Shown here piece after piece: positions 1 to 10,181 of a stretch of DNA of 37,188 nt. The translations under genes and the position numbers were made by a program. The DNA comes from Paratrimastix pyriformis (Eukaryota; Preaxostyla; Paratrimastigidae), in assembly GCA_027972325.1 (NCBI GenBank), contig JAPMOS010000271.1:1-37188 (forward strand). The letters run 5' to 3'. Below the pieces are notes generated by a model that was not told the DNA's origin, made no database searches, and was given only the letters and a program-made list of their open reading frames with translations. Position 1 is the first letter of the stretch. Every line of letters starts with the position of its first letter.

Positions 1-472
1 CTCATTCAACCTCTGATAACTCATGGGGCGCTTACATGTCTGCAACCATTTTGACGGAACTACTGTGTGTCGGATTACGATTTCTCAGGACAAGCATACG
101 ACTTAGGGCTTATACAATGCTGTTGTGATATATTCGAAACAGTGACAATGTTAACTTCTCTGTCAATTCAAACTCTGGCGCATTATTTGTACGGGTATGG
201 CTTCATTTCCTGGTGGCATTCGTCTTCCACAAAATGTGAACGGTATCTCGTTAGTGACCTAAATGGATTCATCACGACTACAAGTAGCATTTGGCATTAA
301 CAATATCGGCTGGAAAAAGTAACACTGTCGCTTCTATCACCTCAACTGGAAATAAAATCAACATCTCTGGTGATACTGACTCTGCGTTTTATACTGCTAA
401 CAACTCGAATTATGGCGTATCCATTTCTTCTGGTAGCGTGAACTGTATGAACGGAGAAACTCGTATTACTTG
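1..472 (+). pseudogene. Partial copy of virus-like fibre gene (fossil)
   Basis: The sequence matches, in opposite orientation, the part of the fibre gene lying at about 28,220-28,690. The reading contains the same stretches, for example YDFSGQA, ASITSTGNKINISGDTDSAFYTA and GSVNCMN. Homology stops abruptly near 472, before the peptidase-S74 chaperone, and the upstream part lies outside the window. The copy is broken in several places. Its differences from the main copy are mostly small deletions with few substitutions. It is a relic of the same or a sister virus-like element, separated from the main segment only by AT-rich DNA and DIRS element A. Confidence 0.85.
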
Positions 473-749
473 AGCGAAATCTTTTCTCAATGGTTTTTCA
501 GTAAAACGAGCATTTTATTTGAATCAGCTTTGAATGATTTAAGTATCAATTTTCGAGCTACAAATGAAATTAGAGGCAAATATTGAATTCTACAAAGATT
601 TTCATTTTTCTATTTTGTTCCCAGAAATAATTTTCCATTTTCAGCAAATCAAACAATTCAATCAGCTTAAGCATCAAACGAATGAGAATTCAATCAGAAA
701 CAGCTTCTCTCTTCATTCAAATAAAATTGTGACAAAGTGCTTTTCAAAT
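473..749. other. AT-rich flank left of DIRS element A
   Basis: This AT-rich stretch has no supported gene. Its composition matches 26,109-26,487 on the far side of element A, and both flanks contain TGAATCAGCT. The simplest reading is that the two were contiguous before A inserted, but I could not align them to an intact reference, so this is inference. Confidence 0.5.
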
Positions 750-777
750 GAGTCGACAGCCGAAGTCGAGGCAGGAT

Positions 778-1168
778 AGGTGCTATAACTCCTTGTTCTT
801 CATAATGAACACCACACAATGCAGAAAAATAAACCAATCCTAAAATGGTCACGACGGACAGCGTGTCCAATACGTGTCCATAAATCATAACAAAATAGGA
901 GAGAGAGGTCAGGGAGTCTAGAACTTTGGCCGAAGCCAAATTAAACACAGGAAGGGGTGAGATGCGCGTGAACGGCCAGATGCGTTGCGCATCCGAATCT
1001 CCGAAAACCGTTGAGAGATTTCCGGGTCAACGGTCCATGATCGAACCGTGAAGTGACCCCACTTTGGGCTTCGGAAGAGGTCCGAGGGGTGGTAAAAGTA
1101 GCGGAGGCGAAAAAACAACAGGGAAAAAGTTGAAAAGTGCGGTCGGACCGTTCCCGCCCAATTCCGAG
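778..1168 (+). repeat. Left inverted terminal repeat of DIRS A (cut short)
   Basis: This is the reverse complement of 25,651-26,055. It ends after ATTCCGAG, where the 7.9-kb insert begins; the right-hand ITR continues inward past that point to about 25,597. The outermost bases (750-777) are not part of the inverted repeat and instead match the ICR. Differences from the right ITR are mainly small deletions. Confidence 0.85.
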
Positions 1169-1248
1169 TTCTCCTTCACGAGTTCGGAGAACGAGGGACA
1201 GCCTTCGGGATAGCCCCAAACAAACCCAAACAAGAAAGAGTGAACACT
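1169..1248 (+). repeat. Left arm of a long-range inverted repeat
   Basis: About 80 bp here is the reverse complement of 6,103-6,182. It starts TTCTCCTTCACGAGTTCGGA and runs to AAAGAGTGAACAC. The pair could be the termini of a 5,014-bp element, but I find no transposase and no clear target-site duplication. Confidence 0.75.
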
Positions 1249-2172
1249 TGCACAGCAAGCACGCAAAACGGCACTGACATCCAAAAATTTATCAAAAGAA
1301 TTTGACATGTCATGTCAGTGCCGGCAGTCGACTTGTCCTTTGCGCAATAAGCAAATCGCAACGCATCTTTTATTCCGGGTTTTCGGGTTTCTATGCTTTT
1401 CAAGAATTTTCGAATAGTTACTCGAGAGCTCTGAAGACCTTGCATTTTGTTTCGTCGAGTTGGGTTGACTTTTGGAATGATCTAAGAGATGTCGGCCAAC
1501 GTGCCGCTCCTTTGGCGCTCTGAAAGTGCTGGCCTTATTTCAATTGATTTTTCAAGGCCGCCTTGTCACTTTTCAACCCTTGCCTTGTAGCCTTGAACGA
1601 CTGATCTCATTGATCAACTCATCGCGTCTCTCTCTTCCCACCTCCTCGTGGGTCGCCGCGTTTTACTTTGTGAGGGTTACAGGCCCTTTTGCCGGCCTCT
1701 CAACTCTCCCGGACGGACTGGAGAAGAATCACCTGGAATCTCAGAATCTGGGTCCTCCTTTCCGGGTCTGTGGCGTCACAATAGCACTCGCTTTATATTT
1801 TGTTTTTACAAACCAAAAACGGAAGGAAACAAAAACTTCCAAACAAAGATCAGAAAAACCAAAACGGAAAAGCAAAGAAAGATAGTCTTTATTCCGTTTT
1901 CGTGACCGTCCTGCGTGCAACTTTGAACTGGCTGAGCTCGTTGGGCTTGGGCCAATTTGCGCCATCCTCCGCAAAGACTTTCGGTTGGGGTATCACCCCA
2001 GTTTCCTTTGGAATGGCACTGTTCGTTGGTGCCTGGTCACCGTGACATGCGCTGGAATACTCATTGCTTCGGGACGAAGGATGCCTGCTTGAGGTGTCGG
2101 TTCAGTTTCAAAGCAACCTTGATACATACGTTCACTGACAGACCCACCAGACCACCACGTCACGTTTTGAGC
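1249..2172. other. No recognisable gene
   Basis: The stretch is of mixed composition with short frames only, none with a recognisable domain or favoured codon pattern. A purine-rich, lysine-coding patch lies at about 1,800-1,890. I see no RNA gene. Confidence 0.5.
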
Positions 2173-2427
2173 GAATCAGTTTGATACTCTGCTCATTCGG
2201 CCCCACGGGGCTCGTTCGACACGCCAGCAACCTCTGTTGTACAGTCTGTTTAATTCCTTTGAAGGAATTTATTCACTGGTCGATTTGACTTTGCGGTTGA
2301 AAGGGCTGACGAATCAGTTCGATACTCTGTTCGTTCGACCCCACGGTGCTCGTTTGGCACAACAACAAACTTTTCATACAGTCTGTTCAATTCCTTTGAA
2401 GGAATTTCATCACCAGTGTCATTTGAC
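2173..2427 (+). repeat. Two diverged tandem units, each with a short hairpin
   Basis: Two direct copies of about 117 bp start at 2,173 and 2,311 (period 138 bp). Each starts GAATCAGTTYGATACTCTG and ends with ATTTGAC. Both keep the perfect hairpin AATTCCTTTGAAGGAATT, while the sequence around it has drifted. There is no open frame of note. Confidence 0.8.
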
Positions 2428-4470
2428 AGGCGGCTTAGAGGATCTCGGAAATGCTGGTGGTCTCTCTTCTGGCCATGTCTCAGACTCTGCGGAGCCACTC
2501 AGTCTGTCGAAACACCTGGTTGGCAAATATTTCAGGCCAAAATCCTTCATGGGTTTTCAGGATCGAACAATGAGATGAATGGAATGCTGGGTCAACGGTT
2601 ATCCGGCGAGGGACGCCCGTGCACTCGCTCTGGGCCCACGTCAGTGGATGACCTCCGCTATCAGCGTTTAGTCCACGTGTGACTCTGAAATTCGCACGAT
2701 TACTGGTCACGCGCGCAACTCATTTCGCGCTCAAGTTCTTCTCAAGCCGGTCTTCCATCTGGGGTTGATTGACCTGGTCGCTCGGGAGGGAGAATATAGC
2801 GAACGCTCCGAGTCACTTCTGAACAATCGACCAGTTGTCTTGTGGGTCTGCACGGCATCTTCACGTCGCCCTCTTCATTCCGTGGCCATTCTTTGTGCCA
2901 GAGGGCAAACCTCCCACTTCGAACCTCTCACTTCGCCAGAACGTTTGGCTTCGACCATCTTCGCGTGGCCGTGTTGTCGCGGAGCCCATGTTGTCGCGGG
3001 GCAAGGCAGGAGGTCCCATGTCCACCACGCACCGTTCGACCAGGGAGCCGACTCATGGCCCTGATGATCTGCGGGCACACAGGCGCGCACGTTCCTGCGG
3101 CACAACTCGCAGGATTTTACAACAACGCACACTGAGAGGAGGAGACGTGTTCTAGGGAACGGGTCTGTCTTTCCTCAAGTCCAGGATCGCGAGCTTCCAG
3201 GACACACACATAGGCCCTCTGTCGAGTTCTCTACTTCGACCATGCACACCAGGGTTGTCCACCCCCTCGTGACGGGGGTCTGCATCTGGCCTGGGGACTG
3301 GCTCCCCCCTTTTGCAAAAATGTGAGCGGTCAGGTACCCGACACACGTGAAGGAGAATGGAACGTGTGACGGAGTGCCTCGTTACAAAGTCTGGCTTCGT
3401 GAAAGATCCCTTCCCTGACTCTGGGTGCGTAGAGACGAGCGTGAGGTCATCGCAGTTGTCCTCTTCTCCTGGCCCATTGGACCCACAACACCCGACGGGA
3501 GTGTCCCTGGTACCGTTCCTCCCGGGGGACAACATCGCCCGGACAAGAGTCATGCTCACCGCGGACCCCACCAGAAAGGCTCCCATGACCCACGGGCTGC
3601 TCAACAACTCCTCAGTTGCCCAAGCCCAAGATCGTGAGCGTCCTGAACTCACACGTTGGCTCTTCTGTGGCCAGGGCATCCATGCTGAAAGGGGCGAGTG
3701 CCCCACTTCGGCCATGCACATCGGGGTCTCGTTGCGGGGTTCTTCGCGCGGATTGGGGACTGCCTGCTCCTTTGCAAAATGTGAGCGTCGGGTCAACGAA
3801 CGCACGTCCGTCCTACACCCGATCGATGAGACTGACACACTGGCGGCCGTTCCCTTTGGGACCCCCATTGGGGCACGGGAGGAGCGCCCCAGGGGTCCGG
3901 CGCTCTACAAGTGGGGCCCCAAATGAAGGTGGTGCAGCCGCAGCTTCCACCCGGCGAAGGGTGGTGGGACTAGGCGCCAGCGGCCGAGGGCGCTCTACAA
4001 ATACCCCGTTCAACTCTCAGCCTGGGCACGAGACGTCGGGCAAGCTTGACGGGAGCAGAGAGGAAAGTCTGTCGTCGCATCCTCTCTCCGCCCTCTTGGG
4101 TGAAACACCACTCGTGATCTCTGCGCACTCTCCCTCCTCCGAGTGCGTGCCCTCAGCACCCACGTACACCTTCCAGTCCCTGCCCATCATTCCGGCTCAT
4201 CCCATCCCCACTTCCGAGGGCCATGATGGGGCGGCTCCGTCCCGGGAGGGCGAGCATCCCTGTCTTGGACCCATCACGATCACTCCTGCTTGGGGTCACT
4301 CTGTCCATTCACAGGCAAGGCTGAGAACAGTGCACTTGTCCGCCTTGCCCACAGCCGGGTGGCATTATTCCATAGTATTTCTGCTCCCTACTCGGTGCTC
4401 TGCGGTGCTGTCCTGCCTGGAGTGGGATCACACTTCACACACGGACGCGAACTATACTGAGAGCATTTGG
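2428..4470. other. GC-rich spacer without recognisable gene; contains a duplicated block
   Basis: Long frames on both strands (for example plus 3,616-4,707) look like products of GC-rich composition; none shows a domain. A block of about 110 bp at 3,221-3,334 recurs, diverged, at 3,691-3,793. Both copies contain a CATGCACA motif, GGGGACTG and GCAAAA(A)TGTGAGCG. Confidence 0.45.
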
Positions 4471-5770
4471 TTGGGCGGGCCTGTGTTTGTCTGCGCCCAC
4501 ACCCTCACACAGACCGTGCAGGGTCAGAAACAACAACAAACTGTGAGACGTCAGGGACGCGCGCATACTTGTGCACCCACGGGTCCCACGCTCGGGGATC
4601 GAGAGGTCCCAACAAGCTGGCGGTCAGGTCAGAAACAACTTTGGGATTTCGGCACTGCTAGGTCTAGAGATTGGAGAGAATTCACTGACCGCCAGCAAGC
4701 CTCATAGTTGCACGTCGTTCCTCAATGGGTTCTCTTCCGATCCCGTGTGCGCTGTCACACCCGCACCTGAAGTCGTGTTTTTCCAGGCGGGCCCTCTCTG
4801 TGACACATCTGGCACACCAACACCAGTGTTCGGTGTTTTTCTTTGGGGTAGGCCTGCGCTTGCCCATGACCATCACCCCAACACTGGGACCCTTGTGTGA
4901 TTTCAGCGCGTATCTGCTCGTTTACGTGCCCGCACCGCGGGTTTTCTCATGAGGGCGCTCCGTTGGATTTCCGGATGCCCCTCTGCCTCGGTGTGTACGT
5001 TGACTCACCAACACCGTGACGATGGCATGCATGCACCGCTGGTTTTTTTCATGAGGGCGATCCGTGGTATGTTCGGATGCGGTGCCCGTGGGTACACCAA
5101 CACCGGGAAAAATTGGTGCTATGCACTTGAGGGGCTTGCACCTGTTCATGCCCCGGTATGTTCATCAGGGGCGGGCCTGAGTGCGCCCAACATGCCCCTT
5201 GGATGCACTCTCACACCGGCAGCATCATCACAGCACCACCACCAGCACGCACCATCAGTGTGGCGTTGCTCAGGGCGGGCCTGTGTGCTCATCATGCCTT
5301 GAATGGGTCCTGGCACACCAGGACATCTGTTTGATGCGTCTGGGGCGGGCCGGAGTGCCCCACATGTCCCCCGGTGTACACTCTCACACCAACAGTATCA
5401 TCAGCACCACCAGTGTGGTGACTTTTCGGGCGGGCCTGTGTGCTCATCATGCCCTTGAATGCGTCCTGACAGCTGCTTGACTGCTTGAGGCGTCTCAGGG
5501 CGGGCCTGTGTGTGCCCACATGCCCTCTGGTGTGCATTCTCACACCAGCAGCAGCAACACCAACACCATCACCCAGCACCACCAGAGTGGTGTTCTGTCG
5601 GGGCGGGCCTGTGTGCTCATCATGCCCCTGAATGCGCCCTGGCACACCAGGACAGCTGCGTGGCGAGGCGTCTGGGGGCGGGCCTGTGTGCCCATATGCC
5701 TCCTGGTGTTCATTCTCACTCACAGCAGCACACCAGCATCACCCATGCAGGCCATCAGGCCAGAACACCA
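4471..5770 (+). repeat. Complex minisatellite field (GGGCGGGCCTG units)
   Basis: Units headed by GGGCGGGCCTG or a close variant begin near 5,168, 5,273, 5,342, 5,429, 5,499, 5,600 and 5,677. Two half-unit types alternate. One reads GTGTGCTCATCATGCC then a CACACCAGGACA segment; the other reads CCCACATGCC, a CTCACACC segment and CAGCA/CACCAC triplets. The full period is about 155-175 bp. Older related units occur at about 4,475 and 4,785, and a pair sharing TCATGAGGGCG lies at 4,926-5,105. Antisense and sense frames across it are repeat artefacts. Confidence 0.8.
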
Positions 5771-6102
5771 CAGCACCATCAGGTGGGGCTTTGCTGGGGC
5801 AGTGTGATGCTCGATGTTTCATGCCTGCTCTCGCATCGACTGATGCCTTCTTGTCTGTCGGAAGCAGTGACAGCACTCGGCACCTTTGGGGAGCGACCCC
5901 GGACACACGCGGGGGACACTGTGGAGTGTGTACCACCTCTCAGCTGTTTGATGCTCGTTCTGGCCCTCCGGCACGCGCACTCCCAACATCAGGATGGGTA
6001 TCCGTAGAGCCGGCTCATCGGCCAAGAGTGTTGGGCGGAGCATCCCGTTAGCCGGGTCACGTAGAGTGCGGAAGGGGGGGAAAGCTATTCCTTTGGTATG
6101 GT

Positions 6103-6182
6103 GTTCACTCTTTCTTGGTTTGGGTTTGTTTGGGGCTATCCCACGAAGGCTGTCCCTCGTTCTCCGAACTCGTGAAGGAGAA
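6103..6182 (-). repeat. Right arm of the long-range inverted repeat
   Basis: This is the reverse complement of 1,169-1,248 with a few differences. Unlike the left arm it is embedded in a large local hairpin (6,114-6,228). Confidence 0.75.
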
Positions 6183-6228
6183 TGGTGGGATAGCCGAGTA
6201 ATCTCTTCCCAAACAAACCCAAACCAAG
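6114..6228. other. Strong 115-nt hairpin / cruciform-forming site
   Basis: Positions 6,114-6,134 pair perfectly with 6,208-6,228 (21 bp), and 6,135-6,144 pair perfectly with 6,185-6,194 (10 bp). There is a 13-nt bulge on the 3' arm and an inner TTCTCC/GGAGAA stem. Such a fold is far beyond chance in 115 nt. It may be a foldback terminus or a stable RNA fold; no function can be assigned. Confidence 0.8.
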
Positions 6229-7097
6229 ACAAGTCTCCCACCCACCTCCCTGCCTGACGAGTGGCACTGGGTTTGTTTGTTGCTGCTTTCCCCCGCGAAG
6301 CTTCGACTCAACGTGTACCCCATGGTCATGAATGATGGTGGGCATTTTGTCTTCGCAGCGCAATCTTCGTACGTGCTCCCTTGGCTGTACTGCTGCCTGT
6401 TCAACCCCACAATCTGATTGACAAGTCAGGAGGGCTGCCTCGTGGGGGAGGCGAGAGTGGCTGTTGTTCAACCTTGTTTGGTTCCCTTTGACAACAATGT
6501 GTGGGGTCTCGTCGGGGCCTTTTGACCTTGAGACACCACCCTTCATGCACCCTCATTCACCCTCGTCTGATGTGATTGGGCATTCATGGTGGGGAGTTGT
6601 GGTCATTCACCCCCAGCTACTTTGCTTGAACAACAGCCTATGGTCATCCTGCTCGTTGTACTCTTAAGACATCCATCATGCACCTTCATAGCGGTGGGGT
6701 GTTGTCTTCCTCCTTTCTGTTCTGAATGGGCAACAGCTCGAGGAACTGCTGCGGGGTGTTATCTTTCACCCCCCCGTTTTCGTTTTGTTGTGGCACAACT
6801 GTGTGGCTTTACCATGGTCGTGGTGGGCACCATGCATCCTCCACATTCAGAATGCGGGGGGGTCGGGGTTTGTTATTCACCGTCGTCTGTTCTGTTTTGA
6901 CAACAGCTCATGTGATTTCATCGTGGGCGTTGTGCCCGTGAACCACCGCGCTCACCCCACCGCACACCTCCCTCTCGCGGGAGGGATATTTGTTGAGCAC
7001 CCTGAAGTGGCGATCGATACGTCACCTTTCGTGCTCTCTCTCCCTTCGGGGTTTGCGTTTTTGGTGGGGGCTTGGGTTCTTTATACAGAACTCGACG
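6229..7097. other. No recognisable gene; weak internal repetition
   Basis: The stretch holds loosely repeated pieces with TTCACCC and TTGACAACA at irregular spacing of about 100-170 bp (near 6,470, 6,600, 6,760 and 6,880), suggesting an old tandem array. No frame shows a domain. Confidence 0.4.
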
Positions 7098-7107
7098 CCT
7101 GCACGGC

Positions 7108-8528
7108 GTGTGTGTGTGTGTGTGTGTCATACTATTTCGACTGCCAGTAACTGCGCGCAAAACACAGAAAACTGAAACAGAGGAAAATCCGTTAATCCGG
7201 TCGAAACCGGCGGGTAACATGCCGACCTACACCCCTTCAGGGGTAGGCGCACAGACGGCATGGCGGGAAAGAGAGAGACTGGAATATCGCCGGGAAACAG
7301 AATCGTTCAAACACTTGACAGCAAACAAAAGAGACATCAAAAGACAGAACGGGGCAAGGGAGCGGACAAAGGGATCCAACACTGAGACACGGGACACGAG
7401 GAACGATGAAAGGGGGCGGAGGAAACGAAAGACATTGAGTTAGAACGAAAAATATTCCCGAACCCAGCCTGAGGGGGCGGAACCCATCCACCATGACCTA
7501 CCACCTCGGTAGGACAGGCGTACTGGCCCCTGAATCCACCACCCCACGCGCGTTGCTCCCTTCCAAAGGCCCACGGTTGGCAACAGGCGAGAGATCGCGG
7601 AGGCTAATCTTCGGAGGCGCGGCAGCAGCACCATGGTCGGGCGTCGAGGCGGCACGAGCGGGCGCCGCAGGCACAGCGGACAATGGAGACCCATCAGCAG
7701 CAACAGAGGCAACAACAGGGCAGCAACAGCAGCAGCAACAGCGGCAGCAACAGGTGCAGGTGCCGGGACCGGGGCAGGGCAGGGGCATGAACAACAGGCA
7801 CAGGGGCAGGTGATGGCGTGGGTGCAGCCCGAGCAAAAGGATTCGCAGTGGGGGCGGGCGGGCGTGGTGCCGAAGGTGCCGCAAACGGATTGGAAGGAGA
7901 CTTGGACCGCTCCTTCTTGGCGGCTGGGCGGTGATCGCCATCGATAGGGTGACGGTCCCTCACGGTACCTCCTCCAAGCTGTCGTGGATTCTCCTCGTCA
8001 CGACGACTCGGAAAAGGTGTTGGACGTGCTGGTGCTGGTGATTTCTTGTGTTGGTCCACAGACGCCGCGCGCGATGAGTCTTGGGGCACATGGCAGTCGA
8101 AAGTTTTCCCATTCGATTGCTGGAACAAACAAGCCCCAAGAAGTTGAGAAACAAAGTCACTCATCGCTTCGGCTTGCCTTTTGGGATTGTCCTCCATCAG
8201 CATTCGAACCGTTCGTTCGATGATGCAATAGCGTGGAGCCCGGTGCTCATTAACGACCAGTGAGCTGAAGAGCTTAATGAGCTCCAAACGCATAAAAGGC
8301 GACAGGTTGTTCAATGGTGCTGAAGACGGGGACCAGAGATGCCGACCCAACTCATTCTGAAGATACTCGACCATGGGTTCGGCTCGATCAAGGATCTCGG
8401 CATGCTCAACAATAAAGTTCGATTCGTCAGTACTGAGCTCGTCATGCTCAGCTGCGATCTCCATGGCTCACAACGGAAAAGAAGGCGGAGCAAAAAGGAA
8501 CGTGCAACCGAGACTTCAACCGGGGGAT
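7108..8528 (-). mobile_element. Single-ORF retroposon, copy 1
   Basis: A 1,421-bp element is flanked by the 10-bp target duplication CCTGCACGGC (7,098-7,107 and 8,529-8,538). Read on the minus strand it has a short 5' leader beginning ATCCCCCGGTTGAAGTCTC, one gene, and a 3' region containing the hairpin CCGGTTTCGACCGG (7,197-7,210). It ends ATAGTATGAC followed by a (CA)n tail against the target duplication. Target duplication plus a variable simple-repeat tail point to target-primed reverse transcription by an enzyme supplied elsewhere. Copy 1 is moderately diverged from copies 2 and 3. Confidence 0.85.
7440..8464 (-). pseudogene. Retroposon protein, copy 1 (about one break)
   Basis: The N-terminal part starts MEIAAEHDELSTDESNF at 8,464. 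Over the first 125 residues it aligns closely with copies 2 and 3: HAEIL, MVEYLQNELGRHLWSPSSAP, LIKLFSSLVVNEHRAPRY and FDCHVPQ. A Pro/Ala/Arg linker with NPFA motifs follows. The conserved C-terminal block (LSYRGGRSWWMGS, ending REYFSF at 7,440) is present but not in the frame of the N-terminus, so the copy carries about one reading break in the low-complexity region. I do not recognise the family. No CCHC knuckle, RRM, endonuclease or RT motif is visible. Confidence 0.7.
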
Positions 8529-8538
8529 CCTGCACGGC

Positions 8539-9108
8539 AAGGGTGCCTCCACCGCTTCACCGGCGCCGGTCGGCGACTGGTGACGAAGGAGCCGCGAGCA
8601 CGGGGGCGAGAACCCTCCTGGGATCTGCGAGGCAAGGTGCCTGTCGCGGCTCCGTCGTGCTCTGCGTTTCTCTCGACGCGTGCCTTTGGCCCGCGGCATG
8701 TCGGACAACGAGTCCTCTCGCTGTTTTGTCCGATCTTCTTCGTTGTTTTTATTTGCGGGGGGTCCGACCCGTTGAGGGAAGGATTCCCTATGGAGGGTGC
8801 CGAGTACGGGAAGACTCGGTGCCCTCGGGGCCTTTGAAGGTTTCGCCCCTCCTTTTGTTTGGGTTCGTCTCCCCCACCTGTTTTTGCTGACCGGTTACAG
8901 CGGTGCGTCGGGGTTTTCTCCAGCCTCCTCTTTCCCTGACTAGACGTGCACCCCCCGGGGCGGGGCGCGACCCGCTTGAGGAGATGTTTGGGGTTCGCAT
9001 GGTTGATCATGAATCTCTCTTCTTCGTTTTCATTGAAACCTTCGGGAGCTGTGACTCCCAACTGGATTGTTTTTACTGCGTTGCGCGGTACTGACTCCCT
9101 TCCCACCT
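8539..9108. other. GC-rich spacer, no recognisable gene
   Basis: This runs from the target duplication of retroposon copy 1 to the point where DIRS A sequence resumes. Frames here carry no domain. It holds a short dyad, GAGGGTGCCGAGTACGGG / GACTCGGTGCCCTC (about 8,793-8,828). Confidence 0.4.
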
Positions 9109-9229
9109 TTCTCTGTGACGAGTCAAGTGGCAGAGCCGGTTGGATGGCGTACGAACCCCGACAGTAGCAGGAGTAGGTGCGGGTGGGCCCGAAAGCGAGA
9201 AGGGAGCAGAAAAATGAGGGAGAAACGGG

Positions 9230-9322
9230 CACCTATACCTCGACTTCGGCTGTCGACTCACGATCCATCGTAGACTCAGGATAGCAGGCGACAGCCTCCG
9301 TCTTCGGCAGTCTAGGTGCTAT
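9230..9322 (-). repeat. Internal complementary region (ICR) of DIRS A
   Basis: The sequence is the reverse complement of element A's left outer end joined to its right outer end. It reads CCTCGACTTCGGCTGTCGACTC and then ATCCATCGTAGACTCAGGATAG through GGCAGTCTAGGTGCTAT. It shares A-specific bases (CGTAGACTC, GCAGGCGAC) with A's right terminus and not with B's. In DIRS elements the ICR serves to restore both ends through a circular intermediate. Its position just inside the ITR after the recombinase gene matches the family layout. Confidence 0.85.
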
Positions 9323-9460
9323 CACATGCAGAGAGGGGAGAAAACGAATAAAAACCCCAAGTGCAGCACAGCATCTAATCGGCTGGCCGCAAAAATCAGG
9401 GAAATGAAAAGTCCCAACATGGCATGCCAAGTGAGTCGACAGCCGAAGTCGAGGCAGGAT

Positions 9461-10035
9461 AGGTGCTATATCTCCTTGTTCTTCATGATAAACACCACAC
9501 AATGCAGAAAAGTCACAAGTCAAACCCAGGTGAAAGCACTTGGAAACATCTCAAAAAAAGTGTCCTGGGTGGAGAACCGGTCAGGATGGACATGGGTCGA
9601 CCGGTGGTCGATAGGGTTGGTTCGACCGAAAAAAACCAATCCTAAAATTAAAATCGTATGGTCACGACGGGCAGCGTGTCCAATACGCGTCCATAAATCA
9701 CAACAAAAATCGGAGAGAGAGGTCAAAGGGAGCCAAGAACATCGGGCGAAAAGAAAAAATTTAACACGCATCGGAAGGGGTGAGATTCGGGGTTAACGGC
9801 CCGAGATTCGGCAAATCTCCGATCTCCGAAAACCGTTAAGGTAATTGCGGGCCAACGGTCCATGATCGAACCGTGAAGTGACCCCGATTTGGGCTCCGGA
9901 AGGGGTCCCAAGAGAGGTAAAAAGCACGGATGTCGAAATCACAACAGAGCAAAAGTTGAAAAAATGAGATCTGAAATTTCCCGCCCAATTCCAGTACTTA
10001 AGGGGCGCCCCGGACCAGCACAGTGCCTTCGTTTT
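9461..10035 (+). repeat. Left ITR of DIRS B
   Basis: This is the reverse complement of 16,982-17,557, nearly identical. The outermost bases 9,433-9,460 are not repeated at the other end and match the ICR instead. Confidence 0.92.
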
Positions 10036-10181
10036 GGAGTGGTGTTCTCCGTACGAGTCGCGGCAGAGGCGGCCGGTTGAAATGGCGTACAAACCCCGTC
10101 AGTAGCAGCAGGATGGGTGCGGGTGGGTCCAGCGCTCAAGGGAGAAGCAGAAAAATTAAAAACAGCAGACAAGAGGGAGGG

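Larger units (their letters stand above)
1169..9108. other. Non-coding, repeat-rich insert in the left end of DIRS A
   Basis: Element A's sequence stops at 1,168 and resumes at about 9,109, where it again resembles element B's ITR-to-ICR spacer (for example GTGCGGGTGGG). The roughly 7.9 kb between holds an inverted-repeat pair, diverged direct repeats, a minisatellite field and retroposon copy 1, but no open frame with a recognisable domain. Both edges carry a TTCTC..ACGAGT-like motif (1,169 and 9,109), similar to TTCTCCGTACGAGTC in element B near 10,050. This could be a duplicated target or chance. Confidence 0.6.

Noticed and set aside
3616-4707. A 363-aa plus-strand frame as a host gene
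   Set aside because: Low-complexity composition, no domain, and it crosses the start of repeat units; probably a chance frame in GC-rich DNA.
5168-5770. CRISPR-like array
   Set aside because: Repeats are long, imperfect, of two alternating types and without unique spacers; it is a eukaryotic minisatellite.
7108-7128. (GT)n tract as an independent microsatellite or Z-DNA site
   Set aside because: It lies exactly between the target duplication and the retroposon terminus, so it is the element's 3' tail.
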